A DNA stretch of 64,000 bases from Hyphomicrobiales bacterium (GTDB lineage Bacteria > Pseudomonadota > Alphaproteobacteria > Rhizobiales > Beijerinckiaceae): contig CAKNFP010000001.1 in the NCBI GenBank assembly GCA_930633525.1, positions 581,001-645,000 of the forward strand, written 5' to 3'. Position 1 is the stretch's first letter, and every line of letters begins with the position of its first letter. A program made the position numbers and the translations under genes. The notes beneath the pieces are model-generated. The model made no database searches and was not told the DNA's origin. It saw only the letters and a list, made by a program, of their open reading frames with translations. Of this stretch, positions 26,181-34,293 are shown piece by piece.

Positions 26181-26205
26181 AACTACGGCTATTATAGACG
26201 TAGTT
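26181..26205 (-). promoter_or_regulatory. promoter with operator of the QseC-like gene
   Basis: A 7-bp perfect inverted repeat AACTACG (26181-26187) / CGTAGTT (26199-26205) encloses TATAAT on the minus strand (26196-26191), 49-54 nt upstream of the XRE gene start. A repeat spanning the -10 box of a small XRE gene suggests autorepression. The -35 region is weak. Confidence 0.5.
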
Positions 26206-26329
26206 TACAGGATAATCGAGCTATAATCGCCCAGCAGGGCAACTAGAGCGACCTGAGCCACACGAAGTGATTCGGCAAGCCGATCTTGGTCCGGTGAGCG
26301 ACGGCCATGTTTTCGGGAATGGCCGTCCC

Positions 26330-26353
26330 GCCGATCCGCAGCCGCGGATCGGC
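26330..26353. terminator. inverted repeat between cargo operon and QseC-like gene
   Basis: A 10-bp perfect stem GCCGATCCGC / GCGGATCGGC with a 4-base loop lies downstream of the methyltransferase operon and upstream of the XRE promoter. It probably ends transcription from the right. No clean T-run follows on the minus strand, so termination is inferred from position and stem strength. Confidence 0.4.
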
Positions 26354-26416
26354 GAAAATTTTGAAACGCGCCTCCCTCAATATAGAGGAAGGCGCGAGGC
26401 TGTGGGGGTGCAACCT

Positions 26417-26710
26417 TCATGGCTGCCCGAGCGGGCGCCATGGTTCTTTCGTTCCCGCGCGGCGATAATACAGGCGGCGGCAACGGAAGGTGTTCCAAGT
26501 CGCAATCAGGGGCTCGAAACCGTGCCACCAATTTGCGTCAATATCGCCGCAACGGCCCTCGAACACCACATTTTCCTTTGCGTCGCAAAGCCAGAACTCC
26601 ATCGGCAGGGCGTCGGCCTGTTCCGGCGTGCCGCGGGCAGGAACGCCGTCGTCGTCCTCTCCCATGCCAAGGCAATTTCCCCAATAGTCGGCGGTTACGA
26701 TCCAGCGCAT
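26417..26710 (-). CDS. small hypothetical protein downstream of methyltransferase
   Basis: A 97-residue protein starting MRWIVTADYWGNCLGMGEDD, with GAGGA eight bases before the ATG. It is rich in Trp and acidic residues (FWLCDAKENVVFEGRCGDID, NWWHGFEPL). No family is recognised. It follows the DNA methyltransferase gene by 41 nt on the same strand and is likely co-transcribed with it. Confidence 0.6.
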   Translation of the reverse strand: MRWIVTADYWGNCLGMGEDDDGVPARGTPEQADALPMEFWLCDAKENVVFEGRCGDIDANWWHGFEPLIATWNTFRCRRLYYRRAGTKEPWRPLGQP

Positions 26711-26751
26711 TGCAAAATCCTCTCTCGGTTCGCGGGGGAGTTGGGGGCGGC

Positions 26752-27426
26752 TCACGCCGCCGCCCTCCCGCTCTGCCGCATCCATGCAAGCCGCTTGCTG
26801 GCCGTCTCGTGGTGTCGGCTGTCCAGTTCAACGCCGATCCAGTCGCGGCCAAGCTGCTGCGCCGCCGCCAGTGTCGAGCCGCTGCCGCTGAACGGGTCCA
26901 GCACCAGGTCGCCGGGCTTCGTGAAAGCCTCGATCAATGGCGCAAGGGCTTCAACGGGCTTCTGCGTCGGATGCAGCTTGTTGCCCGCATAGGGGAAGTC
27001 AATCACGTCGGGGATGGGGTTTTCGGGCAGGGAAACATTGCCCTTCGCCAGCAAGTAAGCTTGTTCGTGCTGATAGCGCAGGAACTTCGCCGATGACGCA
27101 TAACGCTTGCGGAACACGATATGCCCGACAACGCGGAAGCCTGCCGCCTTCCATGCGTCCATGAACAAATCGACCTTGTTCCAGCCGTAGAACGAAACGG
27201 CGAAACCTCCGTCCTTCAAAACGCGGTGCATCTGGTTGAAAGCCGGCTTGAGCCAACGGGCGTTATCGTCGTTCGCCACCGTCCTGCCGCCACGGTCGCG
27301 ATAGTTCACCAGATAGGGCGGATCGGTCAGAATGAAGTCCACCGATCCCCTGTCAAAAGAGCGCATCGCCTGGATGCAATCGGCATTAAAAATCACGTTG
27401 CGGGGGGTGGTGGCGTTTGCGGTCAT
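26752..27426 (-). CDS. DNA methyltransferase, beta class (N6-adenine or N4-cytosine)
   Basis: A 224-residue site-specific DNA methyltransferase. The catalytic motif DPPYLVNY is near residues 38-45 and the AdoMet-binding motif DPFSGSGSTLAAAQ near 180-193. This motif order (catalytic first) is the beta class. The late HPTQKPVEAL is also typical. No restriction endonuclease gene lies beside it, so it is an orphan enzyme, a common ICE passenger that may protect incoming DNA or alter expression. The ATG at 27426 is chosen; the upstream extension is basic and non-conserved. Confidence 0.85.
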   Translation of the reverse strand: MTANATTPRNVIFNADCIQAMRSFDRGSVDFILTDPPYLVNYRDRGGRTVANDDNARWLKPAFNQMHRVLKDGGFAVSFYGWNKVDLFMDAWKAAGFRVVGHIVFRKRYASSAKFLRYQHEQAYLLAKGNVSLPENPIPDVIDFPYAGNKLHPTQKPVEALAPLIEAFTKPGDLVLDPFSGSGSTLAAAQQLGRDWIGVELDSRHHETASKRLAWMRQSGRAAA

Positions 27427-27848
27427 GTCTTTCTTCCTTCGGGTTTTGGGGTTCAGAGAAGCGAAGCGCCGCTCCTGAACCCTTGCCCGTCGGCGAGACC
27501 GGGGAAGCAAGGTGCAAGGAAAGTCTTTGGCACCGTGGAATAAATGGAGGGGACCCGCTTGCGGGGAGCGGGCCGTTTATGCCGCGAAAGGCCGGAGAGT
27601 TTTCTTGTTCCGCGCGAGGGCAGCGCCCTGAGCCTTTCTTTCGTTCAGGCGCTGAAAGACTTTGTCATCGCATGGTGAGAAGGAATCGAATCCCAGGGGC
27701 CTTGCGGGACATGCTGTGCAGAAACTCATCCTGATGTTGCTGGTTCTACCCGCAAGCGGCGACGTAGCGCGCCTCAATTCAGCTTGGTTCGATCAATGTC
27801 CTCGGTCTGACGGAGTGAGGGCCTCCGAGAGCACTTTTCGGAACCCCC
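27427..27848. other. gene-free stretch between methyltransferase and chrA
   Basis: About 420 bases with no convincing gene. It must hold the promoter of the methyltransferase operon (reading left) and the 3' untranslated end of chrA. A GC-rich inverted segment (ACCCGCTTGCGGGGAGCGGG) near 27555 is the only structure noticed. Confidence 0.4.
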
Positions 27849-29048
27849 TTACATCATCAAGCCAAGCGCCGCTCCGCCCACGGCTGCCAGCAATACCACA
27901 ACCCATGGCGGAGCTTTCCAGGCCATCAGCGCCACGAAGCAAATCAGGGCCAGTGCGAAGTCTGGCATGCCGCCGATCGCGCTGGTGAAGACAGGCGAAT
28001 ACAACGCCGCGCCGAGGATGCCGACGACCGCGGCATTGGCGCCTTGCAGGGCCGACTGCGCCCATATCGTGCGGCGCAACCGATCCCAGAAGGGCAGCGT
28101 TCCGATCAGGATGAGGAAGCCTGGAAGGAAGAGTGCGACAAGAGCGATCGCCGCACCGGCCACGCCATTCGGCGCCGGTCCCATGATCGCCCCGAGCCAG
28201 GCAGCGAAAGTGAAGAGGGGTCCCGGCACCGCCTGCGCGGCGCCGTAGCCCGCGAGGAAGGCGTCGTCGGACACCCATCCCGGCGTGACGGTTTCGGCCC
28301 GCAACAGCGGCAGCACCACATGGCCGCCGCCGAAGACCAGCGAGCCGGCGCGATAGAAGCTGTCGGCCAGCGCCCAGCCTTGCGCCTGCCCGGCCAGGAA
28401 CGGCAAGCCAATCAGTAAGGCGGCGAACAGCACAAAGGCAGTCAGTCCGGCTTTGCGCGAAACCGGCACCGGCAGATGCTTGCCGATCGTGACCTGTCCC
28501 TTGCCGAGGGCCAGCCCGGCGATTGCGCCGAGAAGAATTGCGGCCATCATTCCGATCGCGCCCGGCGCCCAGGCGAGCAGGAGAACAGCCGCGACTGCGA
28601 TCGTGGCACGCTCCCTATCGGGGCAGAGATTCTTTGCCATCCCCCACACGGCCTGGGCGACGATAGCGACGGCAACGATCTTGAGACCATGCAGGACGCC
28701 AAGCGCCAGCGGGCTTTCGAGCCGCGTTGCCGTCATAGCGAGCGCGAGAAGGATGAGAGCCGATGGCAAGGTGAAGGCGAGGAAAGCTGCAAAGGCGCCG
28801 CCCCAACCCGCCCGCGTCAAGCCAAGTGCAAAGCCAACCTGGCTGGAGGCGGGACCCGGCAGGAACTGGCATAGTGCCACCAGATCGGCATAGGCGCTCT
28901 CGCTCAGCCAATTTCGCCGTGTAACCAGTTCGTCGCGAAAATAGCCCAGATGCGCGATCGGGCCGCCGAAAGAGGTGAACCCCAGCTTCAGGAAGACGCG
29001 GAATACTTCGGAGACGCTCGCCTGTGATTGCTGGGGGCCGTGATCCAT
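27849..29048 (-). CDS. chrA: chromate efflux transporter ChrA
   Basis: A 399-residue two-domain CHR transporter with about ten membrane segments. Repeat 1 begins LGFTSFGGPIAHLGYFRDELV and includes LCQFLPGPASSQVGFALG. Repeat 2 has GSLVFGGGHVVLPLL and AQAVPGPLFTFAAWLGA. These are the paired signatures of long-chain ChrA proteins, which export chromate. It starts at the base after the GNAT toxin stop, so it is joined to a toxin-antitoxin unit. A chrB regulator was not seen. Typical element cargo. Confidence 0.9.
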   Translation of the reverse strand: MDHGPQQSQASVSEVFRVFLKLGFTSFGGPIAHLGYFRDELVTRRNWLSESAYADLVALCQFLPGPASSQVGFALGLTRAGWGGAFAAFLAFTLPSALILLALAMTATRLESPLALGVLHGLKIVAVAIVAQAVWGMAKNLCPDRERATIAVAAVLLLAWAPGAIGMMAAILLGAIAGLALGKGQVTIGKHLPVPVSRKAGLTAFVLFAALLIGLPFLAGQAQGWALADSFYRAGSLVFGGGHVVLPLLRAETVTPGWVSDDAFLAGYGAAQAVPGPLFTFAAWLGAIMGPAPNGVAGAAIALVALFLPGFLILIGTLPFWDRLRRTIWAQSALQGANAAVVGILGAALYSPVFTSAIGGMPDFALALICFVALMAWKAPPWVVVLLAAVGGAALGLMM

Positions 29049-29582
29049 TCAGGAAGCCTCATTGGTCGATCCGCCAAAGAGCTTGTCGATCTCGGCCATG
29101 GGCTTGAACAGCCGACGCGGCTGGTCTGGCAGCCGATGAAACTCATGCCGCTCATAGAATGAGACGGCCGCGTCGTCCTTGGCGTCCACGATGACCGCGA
29201 GGCTCGCGGTCTCGCTTCGCAGGCACCGGCGAAGGGCATCCAGAAGCAGAAGCGTTCCGAACGCCTTGCCGCGCTGGTGCGTATCGACGGCGAGCCTGCC
29301 GAGCAGCGTCGCCGGCAGGACAGGATAGCGCGGGAGCTTCCTGGTCAATGCGGACGGAAGCTCCGCTGCCTGGATCGAGGCGTTCGAGAGCGTGTAGAAG
29401 CCAAGGATCAGGGGCGAGGGAGGCTCCAGCAGAACGTAGGGAGCAGCGACGCGACGCCGGGCATCCTGTCCCGCCTGCGATTGAAGATAGCGATCCAGAG
29501 CTTCGACACCGCAGGAAAACCGGGAGCGGTCGTGGCGTGCGGAATCGAGAAGCTCTATGAGCGGCTTTCCGGCCATGCCCAT
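29049..29582 (-). CDS. GNAT acetyltransferase toxin (TacT-like)
   Basis: A 177-residue GNAT protein of the toxin type: SGVEALDRYLQSQAGQDARRRVAAPYVL, then LPATLLGRLAVDTHQRGKAFGTLLLLDALRRC with the acetyl-CoA loop QRGKAFG, VIVDAKDDAAVSFYERHEF and a LPDQPRRLFKPM end. TacT-like enzymes acetylate the amino group of charged tRNAs and stop translation. The DUF1778 antitoxin gene ends 2 nt upstream, which is the standard pair. The chrA gene follows without a gap. Confidence 0.88.
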   Translation of the reverse strand: MGMAGKPLIELLDSARHDRSRFSCGVEALDRYLQSQAGQDARRRVAAPYVLLEPPSPLILGFYTLSNASIQAAELPSALTRKLPRYPVLPATLLGRLAVDTHQRGKAFGTLLLLDALRRCLRSETASLAVIVDAKDDAAVSFYERHEFHRLPDQPRRLFKPMAEIDKLFGGSTNEAS

Positions 29583-29584
29583 GG

Positions 29585-29896
29585 CTATCCTTCGCCCATC
29601 AACGCCTTATAGGCCGCCACGCTTTCCTTCATCCTGCGGCCCGGCTCGCGCGGGTTGAGCAGCGCGTCGACGAACGCCTGGCTGTCCTTGACGCTGAGGC
29701 GGACCACCTCATGCTCGGCGATGGTTCGCTTGGCGGCATCCTGCACGCTCGCCAGCACGAAATCCGTGATGCTGCGTCCTTCGAGCGCCGCGGCGTGCTC
29801 GATGAGCGCCTTCTGTTCAGTCGTCACGCGCGCTTCGAGCCGTTCGGCTCGACGGCGGGCGGTCGGACGATCTTCCTGTTTCTGAGCCTGGGTCAT
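29585..29896 (-). CDS. DUF1778 antitoxin (TacA-like)
   Basis: A 103-residue antitoxin: ribbon-helix-helix region RAERLEARVTTEQKALIEHAAALEGRSITDFVLASVQDAA and the toxin-binding tail VRLSVKDSQAFVDALLNPREP. It neutralises the GNAT toxin encoded next and represses the operon. Two adjacent ATGs (29899 and 29896) follow GGAGG; the second has the better spacing of five bases. Confidence 0.85.
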   Translation of the reverse strand: MTQAQKQEDRPTARRRAERLEARVTTEQKALIEHAAALEGRSITDFVLASVQDAAKRTIAEHEVVRLSVKDSQAFVDALLNPREPGRRMKESVAAYKALMGEG

Positions 29897-30049
29897 CATC
29901 GCCTCCAAATCCTGCCGGGAATGTACGGCCAAATGCCGGCTATTTCAATGCTTGGCTCAGCGATCTTTGACCGGCCAGTGCGAAAGGAGGGCCTGTCTCG
30001 CGCCACCTTCGACCGGCGCCGCCCTGTTGGCATCGCCCCGCCTGTCAGA

Positions 30050-30475
30050 TCAGCCCTCGCACATTGGATTGATGATCTCAACGCCGGGGAAGCCCTTCGC
30101 ATTGTCCGTGACGACGATGCAACCATTGGCTTCGGCCACGGCGGCGATGATCCTGGCGAGCGCGCTTCTCGGCTGACCGCTGGCCTTCGCGTCGGCCATC
30201 ATGCGCGCCCAGATCAGGGAGGCGGCTGCGTCGAAGGGGAGGACCCGGCCTGCGAACAGAGCCTGCGGACCCTCGGGACCGCCGAACCAATCTTCCAGAT
30301 CGTTGCGGCGCTTGCCCGCCGGCGTTTCGAGGATGCCGCGCCGGATTTCCGCGACGGTCAGCGAAGCGATGTAGAGGTCGTCATCGTCCTGCTCCGCCAG
30401 CCACGCGAGGAGGGATTGCGAGGGCGACGACCCGGTGACGTTGCCGATGATGCTGGTGTCGAGCAGGTATCGCAT
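30050..30475 (-). CDS. PIN-domain ribonuclease toxin (VapC-like)
   Basis: A 141-residue PIN toxin: MRYLLDTSIIGN (first acidic residue), ASLTVAEIRRGI, LPFDAAASLIWARMMADAK, ARIIAAVAEANGCIVVTDNAKGFPGVEIINP. The spaced Asp/Glu residues form the Mg-dependent RNase site. The start overlaps the antitoxin stop by 4 nt (ATGA), giving tight coupling. Confidence 0.88.
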   Translation of the reverse strand: MRYLLDTSIIGNVTGSSPSQSLLAWLAEQDDDDLYIASLTVAEIRRGILETPAGKRRNDLEDWFGGPEGPQALFAGRVLPFDAAASLIWARMMADAKASGQPRSALARIIAAVAEANGCIVVTDNAKGFPGVEIINPMCEG

Positions 30476-30774
30476 CAGACGTCGGTATCCCGCCCTGCCT
30501 CATGGGCGCGTGAGAGATCGAGGCCGGCGCCGACCAGCGGCGACCGGCGCAGCGCGGCGAGGATGCCGCCCCTCGTCGAGCCGTCGCCGGCCATGCTCTT
30601 GCTGACGGCGGAGCGCAGTCGCGCGGCGTCGGGCGTATCCTCGGTGAGACGCTTGGCGAGCGACCGGATAAGCTCGCGGTCGGGCTCTCGGCAGATCACC
30701 TCGAAGCGGACAAGGCCCTTCTCGGTGAGGCGCGTGCGATAGTTCTGAATTGCGCGGCGCTGCGAACTTCCCAA
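30475..30774 (-). CDS. antitoxin partner of the VapC-like toxin
   Basis: A 99-residue basic protein (RRAIQNYRTRLTEKGLVRFEVICREPDRELIRSLAKRL) with a ribbon-helix-helix-like N-terminus and a flexible end. It starts at TTG with GGAG eight bases upstream, as no ATG or GTG is in frame. Directly upstream lies the palindrome CCGGAAAGATTTCCGG, a likely autoregulatory operator. The partner role is inferred from the overlap with the toxin gene. Confidence 0.75.
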   Translation of the reverse strand: MGSSQRRAIQNYRTRLTEKGLVRFEVICREPDRELIRSLAKRLTEDTPDAARLRSAVSKSMAGDGSTRGGILAALRRSPLVGAGLDLSRAHEAGRDTDV

Positions 30775-30783
30775 GGTTGATCT

Positions 30784-30799
30784 CCGGAAAGATTTCCGG
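30784..30799. promoter_or_regulatory. palindromic operator upstream of VapB-like gene
   Basis: CCGGAAA-GA-TTTCCGG is a perfect 7-bp inverted repeat 10 nt before the antitoxin start, followed by a second near-palindrome GGTAATATAACC (30798-30809). This is the usual place of a toxin-antitoxin autorepression site. Confidence 0.5.
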
Positions 30800-31008
30800 T
30801 AATATAACCAGAGAAATCGAAGCGCGCAAGGTCGGGCTCCCGCGCGAAAGCGGCGGAAGGCAAGGAGTTGAATCGGTGGTCGATTGGGAAATGAGAACGG
30901 GGCAGCAGGGTCGCGGTGAGTCGCCGATAGTGCGCTGCGGTACGCTGGAACTTGCTTCCTCGTGCTTCCCCCCTGCTTCCCCGCTTTGCGAAGAAGGGCC
31001 GGGGAAGC

Positions 31009-31034
31009 AACAAGCGCCCCGTAAGGCGCTTGTT
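31009..31034 (-). terminator. terminator-like hairpin left of attL
   Basis: A perfect 10-bp stem AACAAGCGCC / GGCGCTTGTT with a 6-base loop lies 27 nt left of the duplicated tRNA-Gly 3' end. Before the satellite inserted, this hairpin would have stood just downstream of the tRNA gene and is its probable terminator, now 16 kb away. Confidence 0.5.
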
Positions 31035-31060
31035 AAGTGCTTGCAATCATTATTGAATTC

Positions 31061-31105
31061 TGGAGCGGGCGAAGGGATTCGAACCCTCGACCCCAACCTT
31101 GGCAA
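31061..31105. repeat. left attachment site, copy of tRNA-Gly 3' end
   Basis: 45 bp identical to 47029-47073, covering the tRNA-Gly sequence from the anticodon loop to the encoded CCA end. It is followed directly by element DNA and preceded by the presumed old tRNA terminator. Confidence 0.92.
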
Positions 31106-31235
31106 CAATAGGTTCGTTCCAATCCCGGAATATTCGCGAATGAGCCATACTATCCCAATCCTTTGTGTAGAAGGGGTTTTGACATTTCCTGGATTTTCGA
31201 GGGATTGACATTTTTCCTTGCAGTTTGCTCCTTAC

Positions 31236-31295
31236 TGGTTCCGCCGTGGTTCCGAAGCTCATTGGAGCCATACGGCAACGGAGTTCGCGGAACCA
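31236..31295. promoter_or_regulatory. candidate integrase arm sites, left end
   Basis: TGGTTCCG occurs at 31236-31243 and 31247-31254, 11 bp apart, and inverted (CGGAACCA) at 31288-31295, touching the integrase start codon. The same set with the same 11-bp spacing is found at the right end (46927-46961). They are probably arm-type binding sites for the integrase N-domain, and the one at the start codon could let the integrase repress itself. Confidence 0.55.
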
Positions 31296-32528
31296 ATGCC
31301 GAAGATCACCAAACGCATAGTTGATGCCCTTCAGCCATCATCCGATGGCGAGGTTTTTCTCTGGGATTCGGAGCTAAAGGGGTTCGGCGTCCGGATGATG
31401 CCCTCCGGAGTGGCTAGCTACATCTTGAAGTACCGAAACCGGGAAGGGCGGCAGCGGAAGCTGGCCATCGGGCGAGTGGGTACGCTAACGACGGAGGAGG
31501 CACGGAACGCTACTAGGCTGCGAATTGCGGAAGTCACGCAGGGCGCCGATCCGTCTGCTGAGCGCCAGAAAGTTCGGAAAGCAATTACCGTGGCGGAGCT
31601 ATGTGACCTCTATCTCGCGGAGGCCGAGGGTAGGGTGAAGGCATCAACGCTGGCGATGGACAAGAGCCGGATCGAGCGGCACGTGAAACCGCTGATTGGT
31701 CGCCACACTGTTCTTAGTCTCACTCCCGAAGATGTGGCGAAGCTTCAAGCCGATATCATCGCTGGCAAAACATCGGCCGAGCGCAGTGGTCGCGGCGGCG
31801 TCACGACCGGGGGCAAGGGCGTCGCCTCGCGCACAGTGGGCATGTTGGGCACCATCTTGGAGTATGCCCGGAAGCGGAAGATCGTGAAGGAGAATGCCGC
31901 GCGCGGAATCGAGCGCCCACCTGAGGGCAAGCAACGCAGGTTTCTTAGCGCCATGGAGATGAAACGCCTCGGGACCGCCATGCGTGAAGCCGAGGAGGAA
32001 GGCGAGGGGACTACCGCCATCGCCGCCGTGAAATTCTTGCTATTGAGTGGCTGCCGCCGCATGGAAGCGCTCGCCTTGCCGATGGCGTGGGCCGATAGGT
32101 CGGCGAGCTGCGTCCGGTTCCAGGATACGAAGAGCGGGGCACAAATCCGGCCTATCGGCGCTGCCGCCTTCGACGCTCTCGACGAGACACCGCACCGCAA
32201 TGGCTGGGCATTCCCAGCCGCACGCGGCAAAGGGCACTTTGTGGGACTGCCGAAGGTGCTTGATCGTCTGTGTAGTCGGGCGAAGCTGGAAGGCGTCACC
32301 GTTCACGTGCTGCGGCACAGTTTCGCCGCGACCGCGGCCGAGATGGGCTTTTCAGAGTTGACCATAGCTGGCTTGCTTGGTCACACGGTTCCCGGTGTCA
32401 CCGCCCGTTATGCTCACGTGCCCGATAGTGCCCTTGTGGTTGCCGCCGATCGGGTTTCAGCCAAGATCGCCTCAGCTCTGGCCAGGCAGCCCGATAAGGG
32501 CGTTAGCGGTGATTTCGGCAAAACCTGA
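31296..32528 (+). CDS. int: tyrosine recombinase / integrase (DUF4102 type)
   Basis: A 410-residue P4-type integrase. An Arm-binding DUF4102 domain (KRIVDALQPSSDGEVFLWDSELKGFGVRM) is followed by a core-binding domain (about 95-200) and the catalytic domain: Arg in SGCRRMEAL near 251, HVLRHSF near 337, and LLGHTVPGVTARYAH with the nucleophilic Tyr near 371. It starts 190 nt inside attL, reading inward, as expected for an integrase acting on the tRNA-Gly site. The ATG at 31296 matches the family start; a TTG further upstream is unlikely. Confidence 0.93.
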   Translation: MPKITKRIVDALQPSSDGEVFLWDSELKGFGVRMMPSGVASYILKYRNREGRQRKLAIGRVGTLTTEEARNATRLRIAEVTQGADPSAERQKVRKAITVAELCDLYLAEAEGRVKASTLAMDKSRIERHVKPLIGRHTVLSLTPEDVAKLQADIIAGKTSAERSGRGGVTTGGKGVASRTVGMLGTILEYARKRKIVKENAARGIERPPEGKQRRFLSAMEMKRLGTAMREAEEEGEGTTAIAAVKFLLLSGCRRMEALALPMAWADRSASCVRFQDTKSGAQIRPIGAAAFDALDETPHRNGWAFPAARGKGHFVGLPKVLDRLCSRAKLEGVTVHVLRHSFAATAAEMGFSELTIAGLLGHTVPGVTARYAHVPDSALVVAADRVSAKIASALARQPDKGVSGDFGKT

Positions 32529-32556
32529 AATCAGCGCGTCCTTCTATCGTTTTCGC

Positions 32557-32710
32557 GGGGAACAAGGGGAGCGCGGGGAACAAGTCGCATGAGGTTGTTC
32601 AATTTCAGTGACTTAGAGCCTTTCGGCGTCCGTTCCCCCAAGCCGTTGCATCGTGGGGAACATGGGGAACAAAAGCGATTGCCCGATGCGGGCTTGATGC
32701 GTCTCTAGAG
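32557..32710 (+). repeat. GGGGAAC module A (direct repeat of 34294-34446)
   Basis: A non-coding stretch with GGGGAACA at 32557, 32575, 32655 and 32664 and an inverted GTTCCCC at 32632, an internal ATTTCAGTGACTTAGAGCC (32602) and a closing CTCTAGAG (32703). Module B repeats the same elements at the same spacing (45 nt to ATTTCAG, about 146 nt to CTCTAGAG) with diverged bases between. Confidence 0.7.
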
Positions 32711-32753
32711 ACATCCATATGAAGCGTAGGCTACGCGACAGGAGGCGACACCT

Positions 32754-33077
32754 GTGCCACTCGAAACGACCCCCTCACGACAAGCCAAATGGAAGGCGTC
32801 TCTGGAGACGCAGGGCGTTCGGCAAATCAATATCCTTGCACCCGAGGCAGTGCACGGCATGCTTAAGGAGATCGCCCGCCGAACACGTGCCGGGGAGCCT
32901 ATGGAAGGGGTGCTTCGCACGCTGGTGAGGCCGAGAGAGCGCAACACGGCCGAGAAGCAGGCCGACGTGCGGCGGATGCTGATGGACAATCCCGATTTGT
33001 CAGATCGGGAGATCGCTCGACGAGTGCATGTCTCGCCTCAGACGGTGAATAACTGGCGGAAAAAGCTTGACCGCTAG
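32754..33077 (+). CDS. small helix-turn-helix protein
   Basis: A 107-residue protein starting at GTG with GGAGG eight bases upstream. The C-terminal third is a clear helix-turn-helix of the replication/partition or resolvase type: NPDLSDREIARRVHVSPQTVNNWRKKL. The N-terminal part includes a ribbon-like RQINILAPEAVHGMLKEIARR segment. Probably a DNA-binding regulator; the target is unknown. It converges with the Abi gene, 18 nt between the stops, and lies between the two GGGGAAC modules A and B. Confidence 0.65.
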   Translation: MPLETTPSRQAKWKASLETQGVRQINILAPEAVHGMLKEIARRTRAGEPMEGVLRTLVRPRERNTAEKQADVRRMLMDNPDLSDREIARRVHVSPQTVNNWRKKLDR

Positions 33078-33095
33078 CGGATCCAGTCGCCGGTG

Positions 33096-34001
33096 TTAAA
33101 CGTGTTTCCACGATGGCATGTTTTTCCAGTTTGCAGGGAAACCCATCGCGGCTTCATCGGCGAGCGGGCATGAATCCATCAGCTGAACGACCTGTTGACG
33201 CCAATGATTCCCAGGCGCGACTATGCCCATCAGATATCCGAGTGCCGCCAAGGTATTATAGATGCGTCCCGGAGAGGCTAGATTCATCGCAAGTTTCAAA
33301 CTTGCCGGTGAGTTTGGCACCACCATTTTGACGGTCACCTGTTTATTCCAAAGACGACCGTGATGGGCGCAGATATTTCGGATATAGGCCAGGTGATGGG
33401 CAAGAGAAACAAGTATCTTTTCATCGATCCCATAGGTCTTGGCAATTTCCTGACGATCCGAGCGATGCTTCAGGTTGCCAAGCCACATTGAAAGTTGTCC
33501 AAGAGAGATGATTTCCGCAGTCATCCAGATTGGCGGATGTTCGGGATCGTCATATTTATTCTTATAGTGGAGGATGAAAGTGTCTTTCGATTTGTTTACC
33601 TCCGCTATAAGGGTGGTGAATGATTGAGCGTAGCGGTCGGGCCTCTGATATAGAGTTGGCTCAAGGTAGCCGTGGGGCCCATATTTCATTGCTAGGTGGT
33701 GCGCCCAGCATCCGCGCAAGGAAACTTCGACGCGCTCCACGGCATCCATGATGAGAAGTCGAAGTCGGCGGTCGAAAACATACAGCGCCAGAACATCGTC
33801 AAAGCATGTGCCTGCCTTGAATTTGTGCTCGTCATCCGCCTGAGCAACCTCTTCAAATGGCAGCCAATAGGCCCGAAGCCGGTAATAGCTAATGTTGCAA
33901 AGGTAGTGAGCGGCAAGCGCGTGATCGGGCACCGTCATGCCGCGCCCTTCTATGCGCGCTATTTGATCAGCGATGGAAAGTGACGGCTTTGTGAACTTCA
34001 T
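33096..34001 (-). CDS. Abi family abortive-infection protein (AbiD/F, Abi_2)
   Basis: A 301-residue protein of the Abi_2 family: FTKPSLSIADQIARIEGRGM, LCNISYYRLRAYWLPFE, LYVFDRRLRLLIMDAVERVEVSLRG. Near residue 208 it has IRNICAHHGRLWN, the R-N-x3-H motif of HEPN ribonucleases, which fits RNA cleavage in infected cells as the mode of action. Encoded in a satellite, it would most likely act against phages competing with the island's helper or against the helper itself. It reads opposite to the integrase and the capsid genes and has its own promoter region. Confidence 0.85.
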   Translation of the reverse strand: MKFTKPSLSIADQIARIEGRGMTVPDHALAAHYLCNISYYRLRAYWLPFEEVAQADDEHKFKAGTCFDDVLALYVFDRRLRLLIMDAVERVEVSLRGCWAHHLAMKYGPHGYLEPTLYQRPDRYAQSFTTLIAEVNKSKDTFILHYKNKYDDPEHPPIWMTAEIISLGQLSMWLGNLKHRSDRQEIAKTYGIDEKILVSLAHHLAYIRNICAHHGRLWNKQVTVKMVVPNSPASLKLAMNLASPGRIYNTLAALGYLMGIVAPGNHWRQQVVQLMDSCPLADEAAMGFPANWKNMPSWKHV

Positions 34002-34293
34002 ACCGTCTCATAGACGGATTCTCGCCCGCCAAAAAGAAAAACCCGCCGGGGTGCGCAGTTCGAAGCCGAAGCTCCGTCCGAGGCGTGGCGGGTGTTGTTA
34101 CAGAGAGATATGACCCATCTCGACCGGGAAGGCAATAACGGGAGCGCTTTAAAAGCCGCTCTAAATGCTCCATCCGAATGCAACCCATTGATATGGGCTG
34201 GGAAATTTTTTTGGGGCTATCGCTCCTCGTCCAGCCTCCCACCCGGCCCGCGTCGGCACTTTAGGATTCTGCTGAGCCTTCTGTCATTCTAAC
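34002..34293. other. non-coding region upstream of Abi gene
   Basis: Together with module B this makes a 439-nt gap between the Abi start and the HEPN gene stop. No gene is convincing. It must carry the Abi promoter (reading left). A stretch of seven T after GGGAAA near 34201 is the only AT-rich piece. Confidence 0.4.

Noticed and set aside
26267..26992. 241-codon plus-strand frame opposite the methyltransferase operon
   Set aside because: Antisense to genes with motifs and good starts; no recognisable domain.
27662..27988. Plus-strand frame overlapping the chrA 3' end
   Set aside because: Most of it is antisense to chrA; no motif and no good start.
31296..32528. Integrase at 31296 as the ICE integrase
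   Set aside because: It lies just inside the left att repeat of the satellite and reads inward, with its presumed arm sites repeated at the satellite's right end; the ICE genes are outside that interval.
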